Positions 45,601 through 57,043 of a stretch of 64,000 nt of DNA are shown in pieces. Origin of the DNA: Amoebophrya sp. A120 (taxonomy: Eukaryota; Sar; Dinophyceae; Syndiniales; Amoebophryaceae); assembly GCA_905178155.1 (NCBI GenBank), contig CAJINV010000005.1, forward strand, positions 1,924,054-1,988,053. Reading direction: 5' to 3'. The position numbers and the translations under genes were made by a program. How positions within the stretch are numbered: position 1 is the first letter of the stretch; each line of letters starts with the position of its first letter. Under the pieces are notes generated by a model, which worked only from the letters and a program-made list of their open reading frames with translations, ran no database searches and had not been told where the DNA came from.

Positions 45601-48600
45601 TGCATGACAAACCTGGAAATCTTCCAGACCCAGACATTTTTACAGTTGATATGGCGCCCGCCTTCGCAATGTCCCCGACCTTCCGCTCACCCTTGAAGTA
45701 GCAAAACTCCCCGGCCTCGATGATGTAGAAGCGGTCGGCGAACACCTCTCCCTCCGTGATCACCGTCGCGTCCGCAGAGACCGCTCGCCGGAACGCGGCG
45801 TTCGCCAGCCGCGACAGCTGCTCTTCGGACGGGTTTACCAACTCGGACAGGTTCCCGTTGTTCCGGATGGCGGTGGTGATGAACTGCAACTCCTGTTCAC
45901 TCTTCGACGGCACCAGCCTCTCGCCCTCGCAAAGTTCCAACGCCTCGTCTTCGTGCAGGCTCGACGTCGGCGAGAGATTGTTTGTGTCTGACCGCTTCGA
46001 GCTGTACATCGCGACGAGCGCCTTCCGCCGGACAAACTGCAGCTTATCGTGCAATTTGTACCGGTAAAACGCGTCGCGGTTCAGCACCAGCACGGTCAAG
46101 GGCGTCGGCTGGTGGGGCGAGGCTTTCACCGTGGCGGACCGGGCGCAATTCTTCAACACCGCCTGTTCGCCAAAGTAGTCGGAGGCCCGCAGGCTGGCGA
46201 TGAAGTCCTCCCGCGGCGGTCCGTCAATGGCTTCCACCTCGCAAGCCAGAATCCGGCCGCGCTGCCCGGTCCCGACAATGCGGATGGTATAGGGGTATTC
46301 GCGCTGGGGGTCGAATTTGTCCACCATCGCGTTACTCCCAACCGGGATTCTTCTGCCCCCGAAGTGCACGTCGCGGGTGTTGCGCACCTTGTCGCCCACC
46401 TTGAGATAGTTCTGTTCGTGCGCGTAGACGTGCGCCACGCCGTCGACGACCACGAAGAACTCTTCGCCTCGATCCCCCTGCACGAACACTTCCTCCCCGG
46501 GGAGAAAGGTTTGCTGCCGAAAGGCGGAAAGCAGCTCCGCGGACCCCTCCGGCCCGAGCTGGTTGAGCAGGTTGGAAAACATCTTGTCCATGCACAGCAC
46601 GTCGTGCGCCCGCTCCTTGTCCTCCGCCGTCAGTTCCTTGGGCGCGCGGCGCTGCATCTGCTCCAGTTGGGCCGCGAAGGGGTGAAACTCCCGCTTCCAC
46701 AGTTGAAAGCCCTGAAACAGGAACTCGACGAAGGAAACGGAATATCAAATGTAAAAATCTCTGGGTCTGGAAGAATGCAAGTTTGTCATGCTTGTCTGGC
46801 ATGACTCTTAAATCTGTCATGCACATTAACAAAGAGCCCCACTTTTCTGTCATGCAGAAACGTAGTTTGTCATGCAGAATAGGCAACACCTAGAAGCTCA
46901 GAAACTTGTCATGCTGAGCCAGCAATTGTGGCCTCCTGATGATATGCCACACAGCATCACAAGTTTCCAGACCCAGACCTTTTTACATTTGATACGGAAA
47001 CGTCCTGTTCGCGAGGGTTGGTAGAGGTGAACTCGTTCAGTTTCCGGAGCCACCCCGCCACCCGGCCGTCACCCTTCGCAACTGCTGCCGCCACGGTCAG
47101 TTGCTGCGCCAGCTCCGCGGTTTGCGGGTTAGGCCAACTACCAACCGCGGTAGAGGCGCTGGAGGTAGCGGAAAAGCTGCCGAGGCTCTGCACCGAGCTC
47201 GTAGGAGCGAGCAATGCGGAACTGCTGCTCAAGTTTGTGCATGATGACGCCGCCGAGGTGGCGATGCTCATATGACGACTAGAAGTACTACTGCTGTCTC
47301 TGGGTTGGGCTTGTTCTCCCGCATTTCCCTGCGCCATCATGCCGTTTTCCGGGGGCTTTTCCCATATCTCCGCGACTAGCTTGCGCGTGTGTACGGCGCG
47401 AATTTGGATCGGCGCGAAGTCCTTGGCGTTCGGTCCGGTCTTCAGAAACATGAACAGCTGCAGAATGCTGCCGTCTTCCACTATGTAGTCCTTGATCGAC
47501 AAGTAGCTCAGCCAGTCCTCGAGCCGTTCCTCGAGCCGCGTGAAGTACTTCTTGCACTGAGTTAGCGGGTCCTGTGTGAAGAGAGTTACAACAATAAAAG
47601 CATTTTATATATAAGTACTTAAACGAGGCTTGATGTTGTTGATCATCCAAACACCTCCACACTTGCACGACGCAAAGCGCTTCGTAGTTATGTTGGTCCA
47701 CGGTCTTCAAGCAAAACTCACTCTTTACTCAAGGAGGAAGTAAGTATTTTGCGCAATACAGCAAACGCATTTCGTTGTCCTTCGCCACAAATCAACGAAA
47801 TTCATTATACCGTGTCTGTCGCAAGCTCTCGTTCCATTTCCAGCAGATGCGTGCTAGCCGCGTACAACAAGGCGATGGCCTCCTGCGCGGGCGTCGGCTC
47901 TGCCTCTCCAGTGAACTCTTGCATCTTCATACCTGTTCTTGATGCATAAATTATTTTTATATATATGGCTTTTCTTCATCAGCATTTGCCAATACGCATA
48001 CGGATCTATGCTTTATCTCTCGCACAAAAGTATCAGCATGGTGCTTTAGCAGGACGATGACCAGCTGCAAGAAATCAACGTCAAATATTATGATCTACAA
48101 ACGCTGGATAAGTAAAAGTAGGTAAGTAAGTAGTACAAATGTTCTGGTGCAATGCCAGGTTCTCGTCGTCCGACACCGTGCAGCCGTTCATCGTTCCCTG
48201 CATATGCATTGCAAATATCGATCTGGGTCTGGAAGATCGTGCGGTTTGTCATGCTGGTTTTCCATGCCTCGTGAGGTGTGGAATGCAGGACCTAGCACAT
48301 TAACAGATTGTTCTGCGGGGTGGTCTTCGTCATACCTATCCTGCATGAGAACCAACCTCCCTCGGAACATGGTCAAAAGTGGAAAACTTCTGGTAATCAT
48401 GCAACACAGGTTCTTCTTTTCGCGTAATTATCCAGGCTTAGCATGATCGAAGTTCGGAACCTTCGCCTTCCGGACCCAGATCGATATATGCAATACATAC
48501 TGCAGCGCCCCTAACAACGCGGTTTGTGCCGTGATGTTGACCGTAAGTAGCTTCTGTAGCCAGGTCCGGGGGTGTGCTTCCACCGCCGCGGGTGCGGAGG

Positions 48601-51600
48601 AGCCGACGTCGGACACTTGCAACGGTGGCGCGCGGAGCCAGGCGAGAAAGTTGTGCTTCTGGAGCATGTAGAGTGACTGAATTAATCGGTTGTATTCCAG
48701 AATCGCCATGCGCTGCGCCGGCGTGCAACCCTGTGACCGGAGAGGCGCGGCCCACGCGATGACGCAACTGTTCAGTTGCTGGATCAGGTCGTGCATCTGC
48801 TCGCGTATGAGAGTTGTGCAAAACTATCTCATTTGTATTTGGCATGAACAGCAACAGAAAGAACATACAGAAATGTAGCTTCTGCACGCCAAATTTCCAG
48901 AAATGGTTTCGAGTTGTACTTTAGCTTTTCACGCAACTTAAGCGTACGACGCAACGGCTCGGCCCAGGAATGGGATTGCAATTTTGCATGACAAATGAGA
49001 TGAAGCAGGAATTGGGCACTCTCATATCAAGCAAAAAATCTCGGTTCACCGCCGACAAGTCTTCCCGCATGCGGTCGAACCCCTGGCGGAACTGCTGCGC
49101 GTAGAGGAGTTTATGCATTGCAAAAGAATCCTGTGCATATTACCGCACTGGTTGTAATTGTAATTGTATAAATTGCGTTTACAAATTTTTTCACGACCAA
49201 AAATATACAATTTAAATTTTTTTTTCATGCTAGAAACGGGTACGAAGTGAAGATGAAACGTCGCAAATAAGAATCTTTACATAGCAGGTACGATACTTTT
49301 GCAGATGGGATACAGCTGCAAACTCAGCGACTCCAGCAGCGCGGTGCTCGTGTCCGGGGGGTGCGGTAGTTTGTTTTTGAACAGCACCGGGTCTCCGGGG
49401 CCGCCCGGTTCTTCGTAGTAAAACGGCTGCAGCATGATGTCATCCTCGTACTGCGATACGTGGTCTGGGTCCGCCTGGTGCGGGTCATCGCGTTTCAGTA
49501 CCGGTCCGTGCTTCCGCAACACCGTAAAAATGTGGTGCTTTTTATCCTGAGTAAAAACGCACCCACACCAGAGTCAGGATGGAGATTTTGCAACACAAAC
49601 CTAGGAGTTTTGTGAGTCACGCATGACAAGTTGCACTCTGCAGTGTAGTGCAGGTTAGCAAGTGCAGCCGCGTCACAGATTCATCTGCTCATCCTGTTCA
49701 CAGCATCACAAATTCCAAAACACGATTGGAAATGGCTCTCATGCGGATGCGCATTACAAGTCTTCCTGTCTTTGCAAATCTGCATTACAACTCTGGTGTG
49801 GGTACGTTTTTACTCAGGATACTTTTGCTGCTGCACGTGCACGAGGTGCTTCTGATGCGGGAGTTCCACGACCAGATGTTTTCCAGCAGATAAAGCTATC
49901 GCAAGAAAAAAGTGCTGCGCATTGTGTTGCAAGACCGGCAACACAGACAACCCTTCTCATGCAGGAAATGCTTGGGAGCCTCGTTTTCTTCCTGTTTTCC
50001 CTTATGATGTTCGCATTACAAGTTTTCTCTGCCACACAGGGAAAATTTGTGATGCAGAAACTCCAGCAAATGTGTAACTGTACCACTTTTTTCTCGTGAT
50101 AAAAGCTTGTGGTGCTCTAGTGACGGAAAGACCAGGCGGGTGATCTTCGATAATTTCGTTCCTCTTTGATGACTATGCAAGAAAAAAACTGTGTATAGTG
50201 CAAGTCTGTACACAAATGCAAGAAAGCACGCAACACGCTTCTACAACTTGTCATGCTAGCCAGCCATGATGAAATTCTATCTTCTAATATGTGTGTGTAT
50301 ATTCACGTACTAGCTGTGCATCACAGCGGCCTTTCTCTGTCATGCATAACAGCTTTGTCATGCTGTTATTCGTCCAAGACACCTTACAGTAAAACACAGA
50401 AGTTTTCTTGTTGCATATTGACGCATGATTAAGTCGCCCCGGGGAGGACGACGCGTAGTGCAAAACTCCTGCGGACGCAGGTGAACAGCTTTTACTCGCA
50501 CCCACTGGAGTTGTAGATCCCCCGCCTGCAGCGGAGAAAGACGCACCGCCACCAGCCGCATCACCAGGTGAGGCTCCTTGTGCTACGCTGCTCTGGTGCG
50601 GCATAGTCGATGTCACCTTCAAGTTCACTCCCGGCTGTGGTACTATGAGTACGTCCGGATTACAATTCGCCGGCTGGTGCTGGTACTGCTGATGATGAGC
50701 AGTAGACGCGGCCACATGCTGCTGCACACAAACTGAAATCCCAGTTGAAGTACTAGTATTGCTATTGTTATTGTTATACCGGTGGTGTGTACGTGTAGAA
50801 GCCCCCGCACTACTAGATGAAGTTGTTGTACTAGTTGTAGTTCCTTGGTCGTTGTAAACCAGCATACCATTGCTTACCATGGACGAGGAGGAGGCTCCTC
50901 CGGCTGCATATTGTGAGGAAAAATCCCCCCTCCCCATACCAAAGCGGGACACTTCTGAAAATTTGCGATGCTGATTTGTGATGTCTGTATTGCAAGAAGG
51001 CAAAGCAACAAACCCCGCTGCGTTCTGCAGGCAATTCGTAATGCTGTACGGCCTACAGAGGACGCGCCTGCTTTGCTAGGTCCCTACACCAAGGCGCCCC
51101 TACTCAGGTTCCGTATCTGCCTGCAGTCCTCTATTGCAAGACAAAGCCGATTTGTGTGCACAAATTCCGCATCACAGATTTCCATTTCGATATGGGGAGA
51201 GGGGATCTTTCCTTTTGATACTGCAGTTGTGATGTTTCCCCGGCTGTTCCGCAGCAAAGCCGGCGGATTCAAACCTACGCGCTATCCTTTGCAAAAGCAT
51301 CCCCACCCCAGAGTTGTCATGCAGATCTGCAAGCACAAGAACATTTATAATGCGCATCCCCATGAGAGGCAATTCCCATCGTGTTTCGGAACTTGTAATG
51401 CTGTGAAGAGGATAAGGAGATGGATTTCTTATGCGGCTCCCTTGCTAGACTTCATTACACTACAGCCTGCAACTTGTCATGCGTGGCTCCCAAGACTTTA
51501 AGGTTTGTGTTGCAAAATCCCCATCTTGACTCTGGGGTGGGGACTTCTTTACAAATGATACGTGCATGTTCATGTTTTGCAGGTTGCGGTAGTTGGTTCC

Positions 51601-52826
51601 GTTGGAAACTCGTGTTGTACTTGACGAAGCTACAGTGCTGGGAGTTGTTGATGATCCACCCCCACCTCCTGTAGTTACGCTATGGTTTCCCTTTCCACCA
51701 CCAGAAGTTGTACTAGATGTGGAAAAGGTCGAGGATATCCTATTTAAAAACGTCCCCACCCCATAGTTGTAATGCAAATCTGCATGCTGAAAATGTTTCT
51801 CATGCGGAGCCCCATGAGAAGCATTTTCTAGTCGTGTTTTGCAATTTGTCATGCTCCAATCAGCATGGTATGCTAGATCTGTGATGCTGCTGAGCTAGCT
51901 CAAACAGCACTACACTACGAATCCAAATTTGTCATGCAAAACAGCCAGAACTTGTGGATTTGTCTTGCCGATTCCCCATCTTGACTATGGTGTGGGGACG
52001 TTTTTACTCAGGATAGACGACCCCGCAAATCCCGCTCCGTTTGCCGTGCCGCTGCGCGCAAAAGAGGCGTTGCCGCTGCTGCACCCGGTTCCCCCACCAC
52101 CACCGATTCCCCCTCCGGCGTACGAGGGCGGAATGGCAACGCCGGAAACGCCCTCGCGAAAGTTTGCAACGGAGGTACTGCTACCCATTTCTACTTCTTC
52201 GCTGATAGAATGATTTTGTGGGTACTTATTTTTCATCGGATACGGATTCATTTTTGTCAACTACACGCTGGAAAATTATCAGAGCAAATCTCAGTTGGTT
52301 CATCGTAAGTATGACTATGAATGATGGTGATGCTTTTTTTTCTTTATAAAAGCGTTAGAACATGATACGAAAAACAACACGATTTTCGCTTAGAAGTTGT
52401 ACGTACCCACTACTAGTTAGGTAAGACGCGGCGCCGGTAGACATGTAGTAAGTTGACGCTTCCAAACGCGTCGGCCCGTCTATGCATGGCAAAAATATCT
52501 GAGTCTGTACTAAAGCTTTGTAAAGTGCTGAACTTGCAAACTCCGCATGAAGTCTGATAAGAGTGCTCCATTTAAAACTGTACGGATAAAAGATAAGTGG
52601 TGGCCCCCTTTACCCGGCGACAACGTGAGTATTATTTCTCCTGCTGGTGGTTGATACGCACTGCAACTAACGCTGCTCAAACGTTTCTCGTACTCGGCCG
52701 CGTACACTGCAGTTGACCATTTTTGTGCTATTCAGTTTCAGATGCATTGTAGCATGACACCTCATTCGATTAGTTGTAGTTCCAGACCCAGATGTTTACT
52801 TAGTTCCAATGCATAGCGTCTGACAT
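39653..52826 (-). CDS. PKG: giant cGMP-dependent protein kinase (PKG)
   Basis: About 1,860 aa in ~25 segments. Best-resolved exons: 45657-46742, 43709-43769, 43314-43394, 43025-43140, 42237-42697, 41693-42035, 41431-41503, 40995-41119, 40388-40762, 40056-40120, 39653-39821. Three cyclic-nucleotide-binding domains keep the phosphate-cassette Arg: FGEQAVLKNCARSATV, FGELGLLYHQPRAATV, WFGERALLRDEARTITV, the third with a ~100-residue Ser/Thr insertion. The AGC kinase domain has GCGGFGAV, YALKALSKG (catalytic Lys), LYRDLKPEN, DMG instead of DFG, TTCGTPDYFAPEVV, and ends LHKWYSRFDWEALYRFE... to NWDKDF. Upstream lies a ~1,000-residue extension: Ser/Gly-rich, then helical. The ATG at 52824-52826 and first exons are phase-consistent; the intron between ~50173 and 50387 is unresolved. 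Family role: cGMP effector controlling egress, motility or invasion in alveolates. Confidence 0.85.
40121..40387 (-). other. non-GT intron in the PKG kinase domain, not an introner
   Basis: The exon ending DSYGN must join LLPLDNPLPMKGLRNL, because the two flanking exons are in phase. The only shared bases at the ends are AAC (minus strand), giving TGAGAGC...GCACTCAG ends. No introner TIR and no TTGTNATGC motif is seen inside. Confidence 0.55.
41120..41425. mobile_element. introner, family D
   Basis: 306 bp, TATGGGGGTGTCAGGATCGA...TTCGATTCTGACGCTTCCATA. TSD TGGCT (41115-41119, 41426-41430). Excision restores YFLLEPALGGELF at the PKG hinge. Confidence 0.95.
42036..42231. mobile_element. introner, family A' (short TIR)
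   Basis: 196 bp, TATGCATTGCAAAAG...CTTTTGCACTGCATA. Imperfect TSD GTCGC / GTCCC (42031-42035, 42232-42236). Excision restores GERALLRDEARTITV in the third cyclic-nucleotide domain. Confidence 0.8.
42698..43019. mobile_element. introner, family C
   Basis: 322 bp, TATTGCAAGGCAACGTCCCC...GGGGTTTTTCCTTTTGATA; the left end is rearranged. TSD TGATG (42693-42697, 43020-43024). Excision gives GAG TAC ATC ACC AAA in PKG. Confidence 0.88.
43395..43703. mobile_element. introner, family D
   Basis: 309 bp, TATGGGTGTGTCAGAGTTGA...TTTCAAACCTGACGCTTCCATA. TSD GAAAC (43390-43394, 43704-43708). Excision restores ATVKCVSKNGG in PKG. Confidence 0.95.
43770..45651. mobile_element. introner, family A2, enlarged by a nested insertion
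   Basis: 1,882 bp in total; subtracting the nested insert and its duplicated target leaves 262 bp. Ends TATCAAATGCAAAAATGTCT and AGACATTTTTACAGTTGATA. TSD TGGCG (43765-43769, 45652-45656). Excision restores DIAKAGASFGELGLL in the second cyclic-nucleotide domain, so the intron should still be spliced at its original ends. Confidence 0.93.
43855..45453 (-). mobile_element. retroposon-like insert with spliced-leader relic
   Basis: 1,599 bp, GC-rich, inserted inside the A2 introner. The introner sequence AAAAGTCTGTATTGCATGAC(C) is duplicated on both sides (43834-43854, 45454-45474; 21 bp). Read on the minus strand, the insert starts GGCTCAAG directly after TTTT, matching the last 12 bases of the dinoflagellate spliced leader (45446-45457), and ends in GGTAAATAA without a poly-A run. 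The longest frame is on the plus strand (44168-44743, 191 codons, Arg-rich) and has no known domain; minus-strand frames are up to 151 codons. A 14-bp direct repeat, GATCTCACGGGGGT, occurs at 45344 and 45386. Confidence 0.75.
46743..46994. mobile_element. introner, family A1 (252 bp)
   Basis: 252 bp, TATCAAATGTAAAAATCTCT...AGACCTTTTTACATTTGATA. TSD CGGAA (46738-46742, 46995-46999). Excision gives GAC GTT TCC GTT TCC TTC GTC in PKG. Confidence 0.96.
48203..48499. mobile_element. introner, family A (old form)
   Basis: 297 bp, TATGCATTGCAAATATCGAT...CGATATATGCAATACATA. TSD CTGCA (48198-48202, 48500-48504). Excision joins TALLGALQ to GTMNGCTV in PKG. Confidence 0.93.
48806..49025. mobile_element. 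introner, family E (diverged)
   Basis: ~220 bp, TATGAGAGTTGTGCAAAACT...GAATTGGGCACTCTCATA. Flanks TCGCG and TCAAG are only partly alike, so the exact ends are uncertain. Excision would join NRDFLL to EQMHDLIQQL in PKG. Confidence 0.72.
49115..49304. mobile_element. introner, family A' (short TIR)
   Basis: ~190 bp, TATGCATTGCAAAAG...CTTTTGCAGATGGGATA. No clear TSD. The reading that keeps the PKG frame is QLYPICK-LLYAQQFRQ, which places the splice ends a few bases inside the TIRs. Interior is AT-rich, with worn copies of the shared motif. Confidence 0.6.
49543..49821. mobile_element. introner, family B (279 bp)
   Basis: 279 bp, TATCCTGAGTAAAAACGCAC...GTACGTTTTTACTCAGGATA, inverted relative to the copies at 29700 and 35460. 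TSD CTTTT (49538-49542, 49822-49826). Excision gives GTG CAG CAG CAA AAG CAC CAC in PKG. Confidence 0.95.
49897..50101. mobile_element. introner, family F
   Basis: 205 bp, TATCGCAAGAAAAAAGTGCT...GTACCACTTTTTTCTCGTGATA. TSD AAAGC (49892-49896, 50102-50106). Excision gives CCA CAA GCT TTA TCT in PKG. Confidence 0.93.
50909..51220. mobile_element. introner, family C
   Basis: 312 bp, TATTGTGAGGAAAAATCCCC...GGGGATCTTTCCTTTTGATA. TSD CTGCA (50904-50908, 51221-51225). Excision gives ACA ACT GCA GCC GGA in the PKG N-terminal extension. Confidence 0.93.
51283..51560. mobile_element. introner, family B/H intermediate
   Basis: 278 bp, TATCCTTTGCAAAAGCATCC...GGACTTCTTTACAAATGATA. Imperfect TSD CGCGC / CGTGC (51278-51282, 51561-51565). 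Inner sequence is B-like (GAGTTGTCATGC...GACTCTGG); outer ends are modified. Confidence 0.85.
51736..52015. mobile_element. introner, family H
   Basis: 280 bp, TATCCTATTTAAAAACGTCC...GGACGTTTTTACTCAGGATA. Imperfect TSD GAGGA / GACGA (51731-51735, 52016-52020). Lies in the PKG N-terminal extension; frame maintained. Confidence 0.88.
52481..52815. mobile_element. introner, family A (old, 335 bp)
   Basis: 335 bp, TATGCATGGCAAAAATATCT...ACTTAGTTCCAATGCATA with inner GAGTCTG / CAGACCCAGA. Imperfect TSD CCGTC / GCGTC (52476-52480, 52816-52820). It would fall after codon 3 of the proposed PKG start (ATG TCA GAC GGG CCG). Confidence 0.78.
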
Positions 52827-55800
52827 GTTACAATCCGCGGCTCTTCGTCCGGAAAGGTATGAAAGTTTGAAAATCCCTCGCTTGCAGCAAGTTTTTAGAG
52901 AATTTCTAGCGTGGACCACACCCAGCACGACAGGATCATCTGCATCTTGGTCCTCATATATGTATTTTCTTTTTCAGCATGCATATCCTATAATCCGTCG
53001 TCCACGATTGAACAAAACGAGAAATGCATCCCACAAGTCCAGGGTGGATCGACATAAACCACATGGTCGTGTCACATGCCACCATGCTTCGCATTCAAAT
53101 AAAACTTCATCCTGATCCCCCTGCCCCGCTGGTGGATCATAGCCCACCGTCTTGCGTTCTACATCTGCAGGAGAATTCAGCTAAAGTACAGGATTATTTT
53201 CAAAGATTTCATAGCTGCGGCATTCTAGTAAACCACCATTGACTCCTGGTGCAGCATCGTCCCTTCGAGCAGGCCGTCTGGTTCGCATTCGCTGCAAGGT
53301 CGTGGAAGCATCATTTACTTCGCGGTGCCGGCGCAGGACAACTTCTACACGAACAAATCCTTTCTTCGCAGCTTCACAAGATGGTGAACTGCACCTCTCA
53401 AGGATATTAAACGCCGCAGCTCTGCGAGGACCGTGTATCCGCTTCGCTCGTCGCCGCAAAACAGAAAATAGTAATTCTAATTTTTTCAAATACTTTCGCG
53501 CCGTAGTAGCCATCCACCGTACTACGGCCAGGAGAGCTGCCCTTTATTTTCAAGGCTACGCAGATATAGTAAAAAATTTCAGCAGCGAGAGTCGATGGCC
53601 TAGTTAGTACTAAGGCTTTCTCAACGCGGCGAATCGTGCACTACAGGTCCACTGCGGTTATTCATCCGTACGTCTGCTGTACATTTTTACGCCGCCTCAC
53701 TACTTGCTCAAAATCAAAACTACAACTACGTTTATTGGCACACAATACAACTTAGTATGATGCACCGCAAATAAACGGACTCATTTATCGCCATCGATAC
53801 TTCTACCGCACTGCGGATTCGCCATCGACACTTCTGCTGGCAAAGTGGGAAAAAGTATAGCAATTTGGAACTTCGCCGGAGGACAGAAAAAGCTTACGTA
53901 TCAAATATACTATTTGATGTACGCAAAAATCAGGAACAGCTTCTTGGTGGTAAAGGACGCACGAAAAACGTTGTCAATCAAGTAGCCGATGATAGTATAG
54001 AGTTGTGATCGCTATTAACTTGGAATTTGTCTTAAACACGGACCCAATTCTTCCGCCAAAACAAGTAGTAAGTAAGTACTCCACGACTTGCACGCGCGAA
54101 CAAGTGCCGTTTGTTTTTGGACGCCGCTGTTGTCTTGCATATGTAAGATGTCCAATAATCAAGACGATGAAGCCAGAGCGCTTGCCTTCCGTGTTGAAAA
54201 TTTTATTTGCCACCAAACCAAACTACTCGTACTACATCCGACAATTATGCCATCAAAGAGCCTGAATTAACGAACTTTGAAGACTATCGGTCTAGTAAAG
54301 GTTCAGTCTGATAGAGGCGGTGCTGTTACAAATTTGCAAGACCACAAGCACTGAGTTTTATTGTTTCAACTCTTGGCCAATTCACCTTTCAGGTATTTCT
54401 TTCATCCTGTCCCCATGAGCGAAAGCCACACGGGAGGTTTTGTTTTGAGAGAAAACGAGACTTACTAGGAACAAATTCGCTTGGAGATTGCTCCGTGGAA
54501 ACTTCCCGGGATTACTATCTTCTCACTATCTGATTGACAAATAATGATAACCAATCCAGCTATTCTCTATACCGAAACCAATCCACGCATCTGGTTTTGT
54601 CTCTTATTTTCGATTTAATAACTATTAATTTGTTCATCTCACAGATGAGAAATCGATGGATATATGTCGATCACACTGATCGGAAGATGTCGCCCAGTGG
54701 TCGGTCCCCTCGCGTGCACCTCTCCAGTGTCCTTACTTTGGTCAACTCGCCGACGTGCTCTATTCCGTGATATCAGTGCGTGGACATGTGATCGATGGCC
54801 TGACTTGAACTTCCTCGCAACTAAACGTGGTAGAAGTAGCGTTAATTGAGAATTACTTTACACATTTTACTTCGTCCTGGTCATCATCCCTGCTCGATAC
54901 TGGACAACTACAACTCCTGAGAAGTGGGTTTTTTGGCTTTATCGAATTAAATTCATCTTCATTGCTCAACTGTTAGTACGCATTAATATTTCCTGCCGGT
55001 TCGATGTCGAGAACAGTGTGGGGTGGTTCATGTTCTCGAGAGAGTAGTGCCCCCGGAAACTGCAATCGGAATTCTGACAACCAGGGAAGAAGATTGTTCT
55101 TGCTGCTAGTAAGTAAGTAGAGTACCTGCTATCACAATCCGAGAAAAAATCTATTCAGCACTCCTGTTCGACTCAACACGAAACCAGAAAGAGCAAAACA
55201 CGACCGGATGAAAAACCATGGTTACATCTTTTGCAGCAGCACGAGGCGTTGCTTGGCAGAAGGCAGGCACTAGAAAAAGAAATGCAGCGTTGTACCATTA
55301 GTAGCGTACACTGCGAGAGGGCAACGACCGTGTGCCAATGCTTAGAGCTTGCCTATCTGTTGCAAGAAATTGCTCGAAGAACAACATCAGAAAGCCTGCT
55401 GCACGTGCTCAGCTCTCTGCAAGAATAAACGTAGTGCCGCAGGTTCATCACACCTCGCACTGCATTCCTGTTCGAAGAGTGATTTATTCCAGTGATATTT
55501 ATCTTCGTATCCCTTTCCTTTGGCATTTTGCTGCAACTCCTGGCAGTTCTTGGTACGAGAGCCGCCGGTCTATGCTGTTTCATTCTGTACAACCACGGGC
55601 AGACTCCTGGAGCATGATAAGCAACACCGAGCCCGGTCCTGTACCAAACTGACTCTCGTCGCACCGCCTGCAACGATTAGATTGCTCACGACCCACTCGG
55701 ACTCGATAGAGCGAGTGCACAACAACATCTGCCAAATGCTTCCTGCCTGCGTTTTGATGTCGTTGTCCGGTCGTACAGGTTTAGCGCGAATAGTAAGTAC

Positions 55801-55860
55801 CTTCTGCGAGAGTTGGCGGCTTCGTTTTGTTTTTCTGGAATTGGAACTAGGATTATTAGT
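52827..55860. other. long gene-poor stretch
   Basis: About 3 kb without a supported exon or introner. GTAAGTAAGTA-type runs occur at ~54068 and ~55110. Plus-strand frames such as 53239-53607 are basic and featureless. Confidence 0.45.
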
Positions 55861-56029
55861 CCTTGAAAATTTCCATATTTGTGCGCATATTTGCAAAATG
55901 TAGAGGACTCGCAGCAGCAGCTTTTGGCAGCTGTCCGGCGGTCTGCCAGCCTTCCATCTCGTGCTTCCTTTTGCCGCTCCACTGAAAGTGCGGGAAAGGG
56001 CATCAGAAGGTGTCGTTGTAAGCCATTTT

Positions 56030-56500
56030 CTGCATTTTGCAATGATGGAAATTCCCAGCTCGGTTTTCCGCACTGGCCAAATGAAAGTGCCGAAGACCGA
56101 GGCCTTCCGGGAAGCCAAAGGGAGAGGGGAGTGGGGCTGCAGGCGAGGCCAGGAGCAGCGCTCTGGCTTTTGTGTGGAGCCGCCTGCCGTGCGGCGTCCC
56201 TGTGTTGCGCACCTTCTACACCCGAACGAAGCCTGGGCGCGAGGCTACGCCCAGGCTTCGTCTGGATATGTCTCCGCGCGCGTAGGAGTTGGCGAGGCGA
56301 CCAGCCATCCGCCAAGTCCTCGGGTTTGGAAGTCAGACGGTGTGGGGAGTTGAAAGTATTGACGCTCGCCATTTTGCAATGATGGAAATTCCCCGCTCGG
56401 GTTTGGGTGAGAGGCAAGCTACAATTTGCAATGATGGAAATTCCCCGCTCGGGTTTGGGTGAAACACAAATTGGAATTTTGCAATGATGGAAATTTCCCG
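56030..56500. repeat. dispersed direct repeat, TTTGCAATGATGGAAATTCC
   Basis: Four copies at ~56035, 56373, 56425 and 56478, each followed by a CCGCTCGGGTTTGGGTGA-like tail in the better ones. They lie within the 55.9-57.4 kb element. Confidence 0.8.
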
Positions 56501-56534
56501 CTCGCGTTTCACCTTCGCCAAGCTCACCCAATGC

Positions 56535-56700
56535 GAAAACGCATACCCCAAAGCAATACCCCAACGCGATACCCCAAACCAATACCCCGTACGAATACCC
56601 CCATCAATACCCCCCGGGATTTTTGGACTCAGCTCGGTGCACAACGATGACGAATACCCCCAACGAATACCTCCATCAAGGGGTATTTGTTTGGGGTATT
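56535..56700. repeat. tandem AATACCCC repeat
   Basis: About ten imperfect units of an 11-13 bp repeat (AATACCCC plus a variable ACGN/CAAA spacer), then two inverted units (GGGGTATTTG, GGGGTATTGG) that could form a hairpin with the array. Confidence 0.8.
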
Positions 56701-56707
56701 GGTCTTG

Positions 56708-57043
56708 ATGCGACATCTTTATGCGAACCCAAGATGCCTGACAATATTTCCCGATCGCACCGGAACCGTGGGCGAATGCTTTGCGACCTGGCTGAAGTAC
56801 GGCCAAGAGTTTCTGGAGCAGCGGGGCATGCTCAGCGAAATGCTGCTACTAGGCATGTTGCGCGGTGGGCTAGGGCTCGGTGGAGGTGCTTTCCTCGGAT
56901 TTGCTGCGCTTTTTGGGTGCGTGCGCGCTGGCCGGGAGGCCACCTGGAGGCTTTTCACGAATGGCCCCCGGCTTTGGCGAATGCTGGCGGCCTGCTTTTC
57001 CGCATCCCTAAACTGCAAGAAGGCGCGCCGCGCCGGTCGCTAA
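56708..57043 (+). CDS. possible cargo ORF, 111 aa
   Basis: ATG at 56708 opens MRHLYANPRCLTIFPDRTGT, then a Gly/Leu-rich hydrophobic span (LLLGMLRGGLGLGGGAFLGF) and an Arg/Ala-rich end, with TAA at 57041. Base composition is distinctly GC-richer than host genes. No family recognised; it may be captured DNA rather than a functional gene. Confidence 0.3.
   Translation: MRHLYANPRCLTIFPDRTGTVGECFATWLKYGQEFLEQRGMLSEMLLLGMLRGGLGLGGGAFLGFAALFGCVRAGREATWRLFTNGPRLWRMLAACFSASLNCKKARRAGR

Noticed and set aside
55686-56582. 298-codon minus-strand ORF
   Set aside because: It spans the left TIR of the 55.9-57.4 kb element and its direct repeats (repeated AGNFHHCK / GISIIA peptides), so it is a repeat artefact.
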